Shown: in pieces, positions 28,296-37,278 of the stretch | How the letters are laid out: each line of letters begins with the position of its first letter | How positions within the stretch are numbered: the first letter of the stretch is position 1 | Assembly: GCF_010501065.1 (NCBI RefSeq) | Contig: NZ_QVMM01000003.1 | Coordinates: 124,001-188,000, forward strand | DNA: 64,000 nt | Direction: 5' to 3' | Source of the DNA: Dysgonomonas sp. 216 | GTDB lineage: Bacteria > Bacteroidota > Bacteroidia > Bacteroidales > Dysgonomonadaceae | Translations under genes and position numbers: made by a program | The notes under the pieces: generated by a model | Told to the model about the DNA's origin: nothing | What the model saw: the letters and a program-made list of their open reading frames with translations, nothing else | The model's database searches: none

Positions 28296-29507
28296 TTGAA
28301 AGCTTTAAGAAATACGCTGAACAAAATAAAGCCTCAATTTGAGGAAGGAGGTAAATTGCAGAAATTTCACTCGTTATACGATGCAATAGATACCTTCTTG
28401 TTTGTTCCGAATAAAACATCTAAATCGGGAGTGCATATACACGACGCTGCCGATGCAAAGCGTACTATGTCAATAGTTATACTGGCGCTTGTGCCTGCAT
28501 TATTGTTTGGTATGTATAATGTAGGGTATCAACATTATCTCGCAATAGGACAAGAAACTATTTTGTGGGAGTGCTTTGTGTTTGGCTTACTAGCCGTATT
28601 ACCTAAAATAATAGTATCGTATGTTGTTGGTTTGGGTATAGAAGTAGCTATAGCACAAGTTAAGAAAGAAGAAGTACAGGAAGGATTTCTGGTATCGGGA
28701 ATACTTATACCAATGATTGTACCTGTTGATACTCCACTTTGGATGATTGGTGTGGCAACAGCTTTTGCTGTTATTTTTGCAAAAGAAGTATTTGGAGGTA
28801 CAGGGTACAATCTGTTTAATGTTGCACTCATCACTCGTGCGTTCCTATTCTTCGCTTATCCATCGCAAATGTCGGGCGATAAAGTGTTTGTCAGAACATC
28901 AGATAGTTTTGGATTTGGAGCACCGGAAACGGTTGATGGCGTTGCTCAAACAATAGATGGTTACTCGGGTGCTACACCTTTGGGTCAAATTGAGGGTATA
29001 ACATCGGCTCCGGTTTTCTCAGGAATCGACGGACATATATTATCTGTGTGGGATATGTTTTTAGGTTTAATACCGGGATCAATTGGCGAAACATCTACAT
29101 TAGCTATTTTATTAGGTGCTGTACTTTTAATTGTAACAAGGGTTGCCAGCTGGAAGGTAATGTTTTCGGTTTTTGCAGGAGGTTTGTTAACCGGATTGCT
29201 ATTTAATGCAATAGGAGCTAATCCTTCAATGCAAACCCCGGCTTTAGCACACTTATTGTTAGGAGGTTTTGCTTTTGGTGCTGTATTTATGGCTACCGAT
29301 CCGGTAACATCGGCCCGAACAGAAACAGGTAAATGGATATTCGGTTTTTTAATAGGTATACTTACTGTTATTATCAGGGTGTTTAACCCGGGATATCCCG
29401 AAGGAATGATGCTTGCTATATTATTAGGTAATGCATTTGCCCCACTTATCGACTACTTTGTAGTTGAACAAAATATAAAGAAACGATTGAAAAGAGCTAT
29501 AAAATAA
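28296..29507 (+). CDS. nqrB: Na+-translocating NADH:quinone reductase subunit B
   Basis: NqrB is the main membrane subunit and carries a covalent FMN. The 403-residue protein has about nine to ten hydrophobic helices. The FMN attachment motif is visible as YSGATPLGQ, where the Thr takes the flavin phosphate. The start is TTG at 28296; MKALRNTLNKIKPQFEEGGK is the family N-terminus, so TTG is the likely real start. It lies 86 nt after nqrA. Confidence 0.95.
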   Translation: MKALRNTLNKIKPQFEEGGKLQKFHSLYDAIDTFLFVPNKTSKSGVHIHDAADAKRTMSIVILALVPALLFGMYNVGYQHYLAIGQETILWECFVFGLLAVLPKIIVSYVVGLGIEVAIAQVKKEEVQEGFLVSGILIPMIVPVDTPLWMIGVATAFAVIFAKEVFGGTGYNLFNVALITRAFLFFAYPSQMSGDKVFVRTSDSFGFGAPETVDGVAQTIDGYSGATPLGQIEGITSAPVFSGIDGHILSVWDMFLGLIPGSIGETSTLAILLGAVLLIVTRVASWKVMFSVFAGGLLTGLLFNAIGANPSMQTPALAHLLLGGFAFGAVFMATDPVTSARTETGKWIFGFLIGILTVIIRVFNPGYPEGMMLAILLGNAFAPLIDYFVVEQNIKKRLKRAIK

Positions 29508-29512
29508 GGACT

Positions 29513-30217
29513 ATGAACAGAGAAAGTAATAAATACACTATAATATTTGCTTCGGTAATGGTAATTATTGTTGCCTTGGTGCTTTCGCTTGCTCATGAAG
29601 CCCTAAAAGATAAACAGCAACTAAATGTAGAAGCTGACAAAATGCAACAAATACTTCGTTCTATAAAGATTGAATCAAGTGCAAAAGATGCTCCATCGAA
29701 ATTTGATGAAATTATGACAGATATCTACCTGATAGATGCAGATGGTAATAAAATACCTGATTCGAAAGACGATGCCTTTAATCTTGATTTAAGTAAAGAA
29801 CAAAAGAAAGCAGACTCGGAACGTAGGTATTCAATATTTGAAGCCAAGCTAGAAGGTAAAACCATTTATATAACAACATTACTTGGTAAAGGCTTATGGG
29901 GCGATGTATGGGGATATTTATCGATTGAAGAAGACGGAAATACAGTATATGGAGCCGATTTTAGCCATGCAGGAGAAACCCCCGGGTTAGGTGCTGAAAT
30001 AGCAACACCTTATTTCTGCGATCAATTTATAGGAAAGCATCTGTTTAAGGATGGAACTTTTAAATCAATTGCTGTAGTAAAACCGGGTAAGAGCACTAAC
30101 GACCGCGATTATGTTGATGGAATATCGGGTGGCACTATTACAGGTAATGGTGTTCAGGATATGTTATTCAATTCGCTGGAAGGATATAGCAACTTTTTCA
30201 AGAAACTTCAAAAGTAA
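29513..30217 (+). CDS. nqrC: Na+-translocating NADH:quinone reductase subunit C
   Basis: NqrC is a single-helix, periplasm-facing subunit with a covalent FMN. The 234-residue protein has one N-terminal helix (about 9-27). The FMN motif is GISGGTITGNG near residue 205, with Gly in place of the usual Ala (SGAT) but the acceptor Thr kept. Flavin transferase ApbE, needed to load FMN, is not in the window. It starts 5 nt after nqrB. Confidence 0.95.
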   Translation: MNRESNKYTIIFASVMVIIVALVLSLAHEALKDKQQLNVEADKMQQILRSIKIESSAKDAPSKFDEIMTDIYLIDADGNKIPDSKDDAFNLDLSKEQKKADSERRYSIFEAKLEGKTIYITTLLGKGLWGDVWGYLSIEEDGNTVYGADFSHAGETPGLGAEIATPYFCDQFIGKHLFKDGTFKSIAVVKPGKSTNDRDYVDGISGGTITGNGVQDMLFNSLEGYSNFFKKLQK

Positions 30218-30231
30218 AAGAATAGAGAGAT

Positions 30232-30870
30232 ATGAGTAAATTTATGTCTGAAAAAACAAGAGCAATCTTGTTAGGCCCTTTAAATAAGAAGAATCCTGTA
30301 ATTATTCAGGTTTTAGGTATTTGTTCGGCACTGGCCGTAACAACAAAACTCGAAGCAGCTTTAATGATGGGTGTTTGTGTTACTATTGTTGTTGCTTTGG
30401 CTAATGTTGTTATTTCTCTAATTCGGAATCTTGTTCCTCAAAAAATAAGAATCATTGTTCAACTTGTAGTTGCAGCAATGTTGGTTTCGTTGGTTAGTGA
30501 GATTTTAAAAGCATATTCTTACGAACTCAATAAACAATTATCGGTTTTCATTAGCCTTATTCTTACCAACTGTATACTGATGGGACGGCTCGAAGCTTTT
30601 GCTTTAGGCAATGGACCTTGGCCTTCGTTTCTTGATGGTATTGGCAACGGATTGGGATATGCCATTATTCTTGCAATTGTAGGTTTTTTCCGCGAATTGC
30701 TGGGTTCCGGAACTTTACTCGGATATCAGGTTTTGCCCGATGCATTTTTCGAGTTGGGTTATATGAACAATGGTTTGATGATTCTTCCTCCAATGGCACT
30801 TATTGTTGTGGCTGTAATAATTTGGGTACATCGTAGCCGTAACCCTGAGTTACAGGAAGAAACAAATTGA
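30232..30870 (+). CDS. nqrD: Na+-translocating NADH:quinone reductase subunit D
   Basis: This 212-residue integral membrane subunit has six helices. It has the family block NPVIIQVLGICSALAVT with the conserved cysteine that helps hold the membrane Fe centre together with NqrE. GRLEAFALGNGPWPSFLDG follows the fourth helix. It starts 14 nt after nqrC. Confidence 0.95.
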   Translation: MSKFMSEKTRAILLGPLNKKNPVIIQVLGICSALAVTTKLEAALMMGVCVTIVVALANVVISLIRNLVPQKIRIIVQLVVAAMLVSLVSEILKAYSYELNKQLSVFISLILTNCILMGRLEAFALGNGPWPSFLDGIGNGLGYAIILAIVGFFRELLGSGTLLGYQVLPDAFFELGYMNNGLMILPPMALIVVAVIIWVHRSRNPELQEETN

Positions 30871-30907
30871 TTTTAGAATTTGCTTAATAAATTTATAACA
30901 AATAATC

Positions 30908-31525
30908 ATGCAAGAAAATATAAGCATCTTTGTACGGTCTATTTTTATAGATAATATGATATTCGCATACTTTTTGGGTATGTGTACATATTTGGCTGTA
31001 TCGAAAAACGTAAAAACAGCCATAGGGCTTGGTATAGCTGTAGTATTTATGTTAACTATAACTGTACCAATAAACTATCTGCTCGAAAATTATATCCTTA
31101 AAGCAGGGGCTTTAACATGGATAAACGACGATTTTGCCAACGTAGACCTAAGTATGTTAACTTTGTTGGTTTTCATTACGGTTGTAGCATCAACAACACA
31201 AGTTGTTGAAATGGCTGTCGAAAAATTCAGCCCTGCACTATATAGTACATTAGGTATATTCCTGCCATTGTTAGCTGTAAACTGTGCTATATTAGGAGGA
31301 TCGCTATTTATGCAACAAAAAGAGTTTTCGAGTATTGTTGAAGCTACCAACTATGGTTTCAGCTCAGGCATAGGATGGTTTATTGCAATAGCATTGCTTG
31401 CTGCTGCCCGTGAAAAAATCGAATATTCGAATATTCCTAAACCATTGCGTGGGCTAGGTATTACATTTATTATAACTGCCTTAATGGGAATCGGCTTTAT
31501 GTGTTTCTCTGGTATCAGTATTTAA
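30908..31525 (+). CDS. nqrE: Na+-translocating NADH:quinone reductase subunit E
   Basis: This 205-residue six-helix membrane subunit is paralogous to NqrD in inverted topology. Visible are FLGMCTYLAVSKNVKTAIGLG with its cysteine, LAVNCAILGGSLFMQQKEF with the second cysteine, and the C-terminal REKIEYSNIPKPLRGLGITF. The cysteines pair with those of NqrD around an iron centre. Confidence 0.95.
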   Translation: MQENISIFVRSIFIDNMIFAYFLGMCTYLAVSKNVKTAIGLGIAVVFMLTITVPINYLLENYILKAGALTWINDDFANVDLSMLTLLVFITVVASTTQVVEMAVEKFSPALYSTLGIFLPLLAVNCAILGGSLFMQQKEFSSIVEATNYGFSSGIGWFIAIALLAAAREKIEYSNIPKPLRGLGITFIITALMGIGFMCFSGISI

Positions 31526-31549
31526 TTAAACAGCGAAAAGTTTCAGAAG

Positions 31550-32809
31550 ATGATATTACTTGAATTAAATTATTTAAACGTAGCATCCAGTGTTATAGCA
31601 TTTTTAGTACTGATATTGGTATTTGTTTTTATCATACTTTACGCCAAAGCAAAGCTTATGCCTGCGGGTAATGCTAAAGTAATAGTTAACGGCGAAAAAG
31701 AATTTGAATCTCCCATGGGAGGTACTGTTTTAGGAGCATTGCAATCGCAAAATATATTTCTTTCATCAGCTTGTGGTGGTTCGGGAACTTGCGGACAGTG
31801 CCGTTGTCAGGTTTATGGCGGAACTGGCGAGATTCTTGCTACCGAAGTGGGCTTCTTTTCCCGTAAGCAACAACAAGATAATTGGCGTTTGGGATGCCAA
31901 ACAAAGATTAAGGGCGATATGGAAATAAAAGTTCCAGAAGAAGTGTTTGGTGTGAAAGAGTGGGAGTGTGAAGTGGTTTCAAATCATAATGTTGCATCTT
32001 TCATTAAAGAGTTTGTTGTAAAACTACCAGAGGGAGAACACCTCGATTTTAAACCGGGTTCTTATATACAGATTAGTATACCCAAATACGACCTTAAATT
32101 TACCGATTTCGATATTGAAGAAAGATTTAAAGGAGAATGGGATAAATTTAAAATGTGGAATTTAGCTTGTAAAAGCGACGAAGAAACAACCCGTGCTTAC
32201 TCTATGGCTAATTATCCGGCCGAAGGTGATATTGTTATGTTAAATATCCGTATTGCAACACCTCCATTCGATAGAGCTACTAATGGATGGAAAGAAGGTA
32301 TTAAACCGGGTATTGGGTCTTCATTTATATTCAATCTAAAACCGGGAGATAAAGTAACAGTATCGGGTCCTTACGGCGATTTCCATATATTAGATACTAA
32401 ACGCGAAATGCTTTATATTGGAGGTGGTGCCGGTATGGCTCCTTTACGTTCGCATTTATTGCATTTATTCAATACATTGAAAACTACAGATCGGCAAATA
32501 TCGTATTGGTATGGAGCACGTTCTAAAAACGAAATATTCTACGAAGAAGATTTTCGCAAAATAGAAAGAGAGTTTCCTAATTTCAAATTCAATATAGCAT
32601 TATCTGAACCCCGCCCCGAAGATAATTGGGATGGATATGTAGGGTTTATTCATCAGGTAATTCACGACGAGTATCTTGTAAACCACGATGCTCCCGAAGA
32701 TATAGAATATTACATGTGTGGACCGGGTCCGATGGCTAACGCAGTGAAAGGTATGCTCGACAGCCTTGGTGTTCCACCTGAAATGTTAATGTTCGACGAT
32801 TTCGGATAA
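31550..32809 (+). CDS. nqrF: Na+-translocating NADH:quinone reductase subunit F
   Basis: NqrF is the electron-entry subunit with a [2Fe-2S] cluster, FAD and NADH site. The 419-residue protein has one N-terminal helix (about 12-32). The cluster motif is SSACGGSGTCGQCRC (about 73-87), with a later LGCQTK. RAYSMANYP binds FAD near 223 and IGGGAGMAPLRSHL starts the NADH domain. The C-terminal MCGPGPMANAV and MFDDFG are typical. It is the last gene of the operon; a terminator follows. Confidence 0.96.
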   Translation: MILLELNYLNVASSVIAFLVLILVFVFIILYAKAKLMPAGNAKVIVNGEKEFESPMGGTVLGALQSQNIFLSSACGGSGTCGQCRCQVYGGTGEILATEVGFFSRKQQQDNWRLGCQTKIKGDMEIKVPEEVFGVKEWECEVVSNHNVASFIKEFVVKLPEGEHLDFKPGSYIQISIPKYDLKFTDFDIEERFKGEWDKFKMWNLACKSDEETTRAYSMANYPAEGDIVMLNIRIATPPFDRATNGWKEGIKPGIGSSFIFNLKPGDKVTVSGPYGDFHILDTKREMLYIGGGAGMAPLRSHLLHLFNTLKTTDRQISYWYGARSKNEIFYEEDFRKIEREFPNFKFNIALSEPRPEDNWDGYVGFIHQVIHDEYLVNHDAPEDIEYYMCGPGPMANAVKGMLDSLGVPPEMLMFDDFG

Positions 32810-32845
32810 ATAGAAATATCTATTATTAAATACTAACTTGATAAA

Positions 32846-32882
32846 TATGCGTAAGTTTTAATTAACTTGCGCATTATTTTTT
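32846..32882 (+). terminator. Rho-independent terminator of the nqr operon
   Basis: TGCGTAAGTT (32848-32857) pairs with AACTTGCGCA (32864-32873, one G-U), followed by a T-run. It lies 13 nt before the radC frame. Confidence 0.8.
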
Positions 32883-32894
32883 ACATATTACCTG

Positions 32895-33599
32895 ATGATT
32901 AGAAACAATAATATGCACTTAAAGATAACTGAGTGGGCAGAAGAAGACCGTCCTCGCGAAAAGATGCAGATGAAAGGGGCTGCAGCATTGTCGGATGCCG
33001 AATTGTTAGCTATATTAATTGGTTCGGGTAATAAAAACGAAACAGCAGTAGAGCTATCTAAGCGTATTTTGCATACCGTAAACAATAACCTTAATTCGCT
33101 AGGAAAATTAGATATAAAAGAACTTATCAGTAACTTTAACGGAATTGGCGAAGCTAAAGCCATAACCATTGCTGCAGCTTTAGAACTTGGTCGCAGGCAA
33201 AAAATATCAGAGGCTGAGAAAATTGAAAAGATTGTATGTAGTGTAAATGTTTATAATATATTCCATCCTCTGTTAAGCGATTTAAAGCATGAAGAATTTT
33301 GGGTGTTATTATTAGGTAAATCTAATAATATTATAAAAAAGACATTGATAAACAGAGGAAATGAAAACAGTGTAGGGGTTGATATAAAGCTCATTTTAAA
33401 AGAAGCCATAGAAACTTCAGCTTCCGGCATTATATTGTGCCACAACCATCCGGACAATAATAGCAGTGCGAGTAAAAATGATGATGATATAACATTCCGA
33501 TTATATAAAGCCGCCGCCCTTATGGATATAGCCTTGCTCGATCATATTATAATTTGTAATGGTACATACTATAGCTACAAGGATAGTGACAAGCTTTAG
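32895..33599 (+). CDS. radC: RadC-family (JAB domain) DNA-repair-associated protein
   Basis: The 234-residue protein has the two RadC parts: an N-terminal helix-hairpin-helix region (ALSDAELLAILIGSGNKNE, ISNFNGIGEAKA) and a C-terminal MPN/JAB metalloprotease fold with the metal-site motif CHNHPDNNSSASKNDDD, where Asp follows the two His. The role of RadC in repair is unproven. Either the ATG at 32895 or that at 32913 (MHLKITEWAEEDRPREK) may be the start; the second matches homologues slightly better. Convergent with cdd. Confidence 0.92.
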   Translation: MIRNNNMHLKITEWAEEDRPREKMQMKGAAALSDAELLAILIGSGNKNETAVELSKRILHTVNNNLNSLGKLDIKELISNFNGIGEAKAITIAAALELGRRQKISEAEKIEKIVCSVNVYNIFHPLLSDLKHEEFWVLLLGKSNNIIKKTLINRGNENSVGVDIKLILKEAIETSASGIILCHNHPDNNSSASKNDDDITFRLYKAAALMDIALLDHIIICNGTYYSYKDSDKL

Positions 33600-33700
33600 C
33601 TTTTCGTGTTATTTATATATGCTTTATTTATCTATATACAGGAGTTTGATATTGGTAAGCCATAACCAATAAAGTGCAAATATCCGTAAAATGTAAATTT

Positions 33701-33779
33701 CTGTCAGGTATGTCAGGTTTTTCAATTATATACTTTTTAATGCATTGTGAGCTGTATGAAATTCTATATTTATAGAATA
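33701..33779 (+). repeat. Bipartite intergenic element, copy A
   Basis: The head is CTGTCAGGTATGTCAGGTTTT (paired TGTCAG). After 60 nt from its start comes the tail dyad ATTCTATA-TT-TATAGAAT (33761-33778), perfect 8-bp arms. The 38-nt middle is not conserved. It lies in the 369-nt gene-free gap between convergent radC and cdd, which holds nothing else that I recognise. Confidence 0.75.
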
Positions 33780-33888
33780 AGCGTTCTTTTAAATAACAAA
33801 TACTGCGTGTGAAAGAAGATTGCTTGTACTACTTTTTGCAAAGCTAAAAAACGATACCTTTTTAGGGAAAGATCAAAAAAAACAAAAC

Positions 33889-33967
33889 CTGTCAGGTGTG
33901 TCAGGTTTTAGCAAAAAAACGTATTATGGGCTATATTCAAAGTATTTAATTCTATATATATAGAATA
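33889..33967 (+). repeat. Bipartite intergenic element, copy B
   Basis: Same head (CTGTCAGGTGTGTCAGGTTTT) and the tail dyad ATTCTATA-TA-TATAGAAT (33949-33966), again starting exactly 60 nt after the head. In this copy the head also forms AAAACCTG/CAGGTTTT, an 8-bp stem. It ends 2 nt before the cdd stop region. Confidence 0.75.
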
Positions 33968-33968
33968 C

Positions 33969-34448
33969 TTATAGTTTTTCGTTACTAAAATGTAGAGGTA
34001 ATAAAGCTTTTACCGATTCTACTTCGTATACTTTATCTTTAGCACACATTAGTATTCTTATATTATTCTTATAACGATTTTCAGTTTCCAGTATAACTTG
34101 TCTGCATGCTCCGCAAGGCGAACATATATCATCAGTGAATCCACTATTATTTCGGGCTATAATAGCAATCGTTTTAACCGATTTATCGGGATGCAGAGCT
34201 CCTGCCTGAAATATAGCTACACGCTCGGCACATAAGCCTGACGGATATGCAGCATTTTCCTGATTATTACCTATTATAATAGTGCTATCTTCCAACATTA
34301 TAGCAGCACCCACAAAATAATTAGAATATGGGGCATAGGCCTTTTCTGTAGCCTGACGGGCACAGTCAATCAGCATCCTGTCTTCATCACTCAGTTCGTC
34401 GAAAGAGTATGATTTAATATAAGTTACAATATCAAAACTATTCATCAA
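33969..34448 (-). CDS. cdd: Cytidine deaminase
   Basis: Cdd deaminates cytidine and deoxycytidine to uridine for pyrimidine salvage. The 159-residue protein has the zinc-site motifs GLCAERVAIF (Cys ligand and catalytic Glu) and SPCGACRQV (two Cys ligands), and YSNYFVGAAI with the substrate-binding region. This is the tetrameric small-subunit type, though about 25 residues longer than the shortest members. Two ATGs are adjacent at the start. Confidence 0.95.
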   Translation of the reverse strand: MMNSFDIVTYIKSYSFDELSDEDRMLIDCARQATEKAYAPYSNYFVGAAIMLEDSTIIIGNNQENAAYPSGLCAERVAIFQAGALHPDKSVKTIAIIARNNSGFTDDICSPCGACRQVILETENRYKNNIRILMCAKDKVYEVESVKALLPLHFSNEKL

Positions 34449-34526
34449 TTCAAAATGCTTATATTTGTAACTTTAAAGATAGGAGATAAAAACAAAAAAA
34501 TGTAAGGTTAAACCTTTTTTTAGAGT

Positions 34527-35441
34527 ATGAAACGACAAATATTTAAGAGTTGTATTTTGTTATTAATGATATTAGGTGTAAGTGTTATAACAAAAGTAAG
34601 TGCTCAGCAACAGAATCAACATTATAGATCGTACATAAACAAGTATGCTAGTTTGGCGTCGGAACACAGGAATAATTATAATATTCCGGTAAGTATAAAA
34701 TTAGCTCAAGCTATATTAGAAACAGGTGGAGGACGTAGCGACTTGGCATCGAAATATAATAATCATTTCGGGATCAAATGCAACAAAGACTGGACTGGCC
34801 GTTGTATAACAAAATCGGATGATCGTCCCGATGATAAATTTAGGGTATACAATAATGCCAAGGAATCGTACGAAGATCATTCCATCTTTTTATTAAAACC
34901 TCGTTATAAAAAATTATTTGATCTTAAAACAACAGACTATAAAGGATGGGCTCATGGACTTAAAGAATGTGGTTATGCCACAGATCCGCGATACCCCGAT
35001 AAGCTTATAACAATTATTGAGGAATATAAGCTATATGAATATGATAGAGGAAAAGTTATAACACATTCGTCTTCGGGTACAAATAGAAATACCGGACGAC
35101 ACCAACCCATTATTATGAATGGCATGGCATGTGTTGTTATTAAAGATAATAATACTACGATTGAAGAAATAGCTAAAGACTTTAATTTTAAAGCAAAGGA
35201 TTTAAGAAAATGGAATGATATTTTTAGCCCGGCTAAACAGCTTAAAGCTGGAGATATTGTTTATTTTAAGGGTAAAAAATCGAAAGCAGATAAGCCGTTT
35301 TATGTGCATGCAATACAATCAGGCGAGTCGTTACACGATATTTCTCAAAAATATGGAGTTACGGTAAAAAGCTTGTATAAAATGAATAACTATAAAGATA
35401 GCCATATGCCCAAAGTTGGGGATACTGTAAGACTCAGATAA
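34527..35441 (+). CDS. Exported glucosaminidase (muramidase-type) with two LysM domains
   Basis: The 304-residue protein has a signal peptide (about 1-26, ending KVSAQ). A glucosaminidase/FlgJ-like domain follows (about 32-172: IPVSIKLAQAILETGGGRSD with the catalytic Glu, HFGIKCNKDWTG, SYEDHSIFL). Two LysM peptidoglycan-binding repeats complete it (about 195-250 and 256-304, the last starting VHAIQSGESLHDISQKYGVT). It cuts the glycan strands of peptidoglycan in the periplasm, for remodelling or division (family knowledge). It starts 78 nt upstream-divergent from cdd. Confidence 0.9.
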   Translation: MKRQIFKSCILLLMILGVSVITKVSAQQQNQHYRSYINKYASLASEHRNNYNIPVSIKLAQAILETGGGRSDLASKYNNHFGIKCNKDWTGRCITKSDDRPDDKFRVYNNAKESYEDHSIFLLKPRYKKLFDLKTTDYKGWAHGLKECGYATDPRYPDKLITIIEEYKLYEYDRGKVITHSSSGTNRNTGRHQPIIMNGMACVVIKDNNTTIEEIAKDFNFKAKDLRKWNDIFSPAKQLKAGDIVYFKGKKSKADKPFYVHAIQSGESLHDISQKYGVTVKSLYKMNNYKDSHMPKVGDTVRLR

Positions 35442-35514
35442 AAAAATAATTAATAGAAAAGAATAACATCTTTTCCGTGTAGCTTAGGATTAACCACGTA
35501 AAAAACAAAGAAGA

Positions 35515-36180
35515 ATGAAACCAAACAATTCAGCCTTAGTGCTATTTTCGGGAGGACAAGATTCTACAACTTGCTTATATTGGGCATTGAAGAAATTTTC
35601 GTCCGTCCGTACATTATGTTTTACTTACGGACAACGACACTCGAAAGAAGTTGAGATTGCCCAAAGTATAGCCGAAAAAGAAAATGTTCCTTTTCAGTTG
35701 TTAGATGCTTCTATCATCAGTCAACTATCAACAAATTCTCTGACAGATGAGTCTGTTCTAATGGATAAAGAGAAACCGGAAGATTCGTATCCAAATACTT
35801 TTGTACCGGGTCGTAATTTATTATTTCTGACCTTTGCTGCTGTTATAGCACGTAGCCATAATATGCAACATATTGTAACCGGTGTGTCGGAAGCCGATTA
35901 CAGCGGATATCCCGACTGTCGCGACACTTTTGTTATGTCTGCTAATACAAGCATCAATTTAGCAATGGACGAGCATTTCATAATACACACACCATTAATG
36001 TATCTGGATAAAGCCGCTACATGGGAGTTGGCTGACAACTTAGGTGCTTTTGATATTATAAAAAATGAAACTCTCACTTGTTATAATGGCATTCCGGCTG
36101 ACGGATGCGGAGAATGCCCCTCTTGTTTGTTGCGAAGAAAGGGATTGGAGGAGTATCTTAAACGTAGAAATAAAAAGTAA
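35515..36180 (+). CDS. queC: 7-cyano-7-deazaguanine synthase
   Basis: QueC makes preQ0 from carboxy-deazaguanine in queuosine biosynthesis, using ATP and ammonia. The 221-residue protein has the P-loop-like [17 protein letters not shown] (about 9-25), [14 protein letters not shown], and the C-terminal zinc site [15 protein letters not shown] plus the earlier Cys in TCYNG. queF follows after 15 nt. Confidence 0.95.
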   Translation: MKPNNSALVLFSGGQDSTTCLYWALKKFSSVRTLCFTYGQRHSKEVEIAQSIAEKENVPFQLLDASIISQLSTNSLTDESVLMDKEKPEDSYPNTFVPGRNLLFLTFAAVIARSHNMQHIVTGVSEADYSGYPDCRDTFVMSANTSINLAMDEHFIIHTPLMYLDKAATWELADNLGAFDIIKNETLTCYNGIPADGCGECPSCLLRRKGLEEYLKRRNKK

Positions 36181-36195
36181 TAATTTATCTATAAT

Positions 36196-36651
36196 ATGAA
36201 AATAGAAGGATTAAGCCATCTTGGAGGCAAAACCGAATATAAAGATGATTATGCACCGGAAGTGCTGGAAGCGTTCGATAATAAGCATCCTGAGAATGAT
36301 TATTGGGTAACATTTAATTGTCCGGAATTTACCAGCCTTTGTCCGATAACAGGTCAACCGGATTTTGCGACTATCCATATTAACTATCTGCCGGATATTA
36401 AAATGGTCGAAAGTAAAAGCCTAAAATTATATTTATTCAGTTTTCGTAATCATGGAGCGTTTCATGAGGATTGTGTGAATATCATAATGAAAGATCTTAT
36501 AAAACTGATGAATCCTAAATATATCGAAGTTATAGGAATATTTACTCCACGAGGGGGAATCAGTATTTATCCTTATTGTAATTATGGACGCTTGGGCACA
36601 GAGTATGAAGATATGGCCAAAACTCGCCTTATAAATCGTAATCTGCAGTAA
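36196..36651 (+). CDS. queF: NADPH-dependent 7-cyano-7-deazaguanine reductase
   Basis: QueF reduces the nitrile preQ0 to preQ1, the step after QueC. The 151-residue length fits the single-domain (YkvM) type. The catalytic cysteine lies in [17 protein letters not shown]. The QueF motif region is [20 protein letters not shown]. Together with queC it forms a two-gene operon; other que genes are not in the window. Confidence 0.95.
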   Translation: MKIEGLSHLGGKTEYKDDYAPEVLEAFDNKHPENDYWVTFNCPEFTSLCPITGQPDFATIHINYLPDIKMVESKSLKLYLFSFRNHGAFHEDCVNIIMKDLIKLMNPKYIEVIGIFTPRGGISIYPYCNYGRLGTEYEDMAKTRLINRNLQ

Positions 36652-36678
36652 AACACATAAAAGTTTACTGTCAAAATA

Positions 36679-36709
36679 TTGGAATTAAAACATAATTATA
36701 TTACTTTTG
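36679..36709 (+). promoter_or_regulatory. Promoter of tRNA-Pro(GGG)
   Basis: TTGG (36679-36682), a 19-nt spacer and TACTTTTG (36702-36709) match the Bacteroidota consensus, 10 nt before the tRNA. Confidence 0.65.
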
Positions 36710-36719
36710 CACACGCATT

Positions 36720-36793
36720 CGGGATGTAGCTCAGCCCGGTAGAGTACGCGTCTGGGGGGCGTGTGGTCGCAGGTTCAAATCCTGTCATCCCGA
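36720..36793 (+). tRNA. tRNA-Pro (anticodon GGG)
   Basis: The cloverleaf is complete. CGGGATG pairs with CATCCCG in the acceptor, the D arm is GCTC/GAGT, the anticodon stem CGCGT/GCGTG encloses CTGGGGG giving anticodon GGG, and the T arm has GGTTCAAATCC. CCA is not encoded. Confidence 0.95.
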
Positions 36794-36805
36794 CGAATGA
36801 ATATT

Positions 36806-36838
36806 AAAGACTTACAGATAAATTCTGTAAGTCTTTTT
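36806..36838 (+). terminator. Terminator after tRNA-Pro(GGG)
   Basis: AAAGACTTACAGA (36806-36818) and TCTGTAAGTCTTT (36824-36836) form a perfect 13-bp stem with a T-run. Confidence 0.85.
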
Positions 36839-36874
36839 AGTTATAGTATAAATTTGTTCCTATAAATCCAAATT

Positions 36875-37278
36875 TCAAACCAAACATAACAGCTTGTCAT
36901 CTGTACTTTTATCCCCTATTGAATGAGAAAGCCCAACAATAACACCTTCTCCTACAATTGCAGAAACAACTGTTGAGCCATTCGGGTCACTATGATTTGC
37001 TTCCCAAATAAATAGTTTGTGTACCTCACATTAAATATATTTTTCCATGTACCTTTAGAATTTGTTCGTTTTTGCATAGAAGAAATATTAAAAGTCACGC
37101 CTTTACAGCTATAATCACGATCAAAAGTGATACCATTTCCAAGAATATTATACCATTTTTTTCCTATTACTACAGTTTTCATTAATGTCAACTGCTCAAT
37201 TGCCAACGAGCTTATTCTTTGTCTTATATTTGTACATCCCGTTACACTAAATATAAAGAAAAATATTACACTATACAC
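36875..37278 (-). pseudogene. Frameshifted small lipoprotein gene
   Basis: A GTG-started frame at 37278 encodes a lipoprotein-like signal (SVIFFFIFSVTGC). It then runs for about 108 residues to a stop at 36952 with an unnatural ending. The next frame, joined near 37015-37025 where one A appears to be missing, continues as LFIWEANHSDPNGSTVVSA and GEGVIVGLSHSIGDKSTDD to a TGA at 36875-36877. The reconstructed protein would be about 134 residues. I do not recognise the family. It follows the likely immunity gene in a very AT-rich stretch and overlaps the previous broken gene by 8 nt. Assembly error is the alternative to real decay. Confidence 0.5.

Noticed and set aside
33701..33967. Direct repeats as a CRISPR array
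   Set aside because: Only two copies per locus, no repeat-spacer-repeat regularity and no cas genes; the copies fit a dispersed bipartite element.
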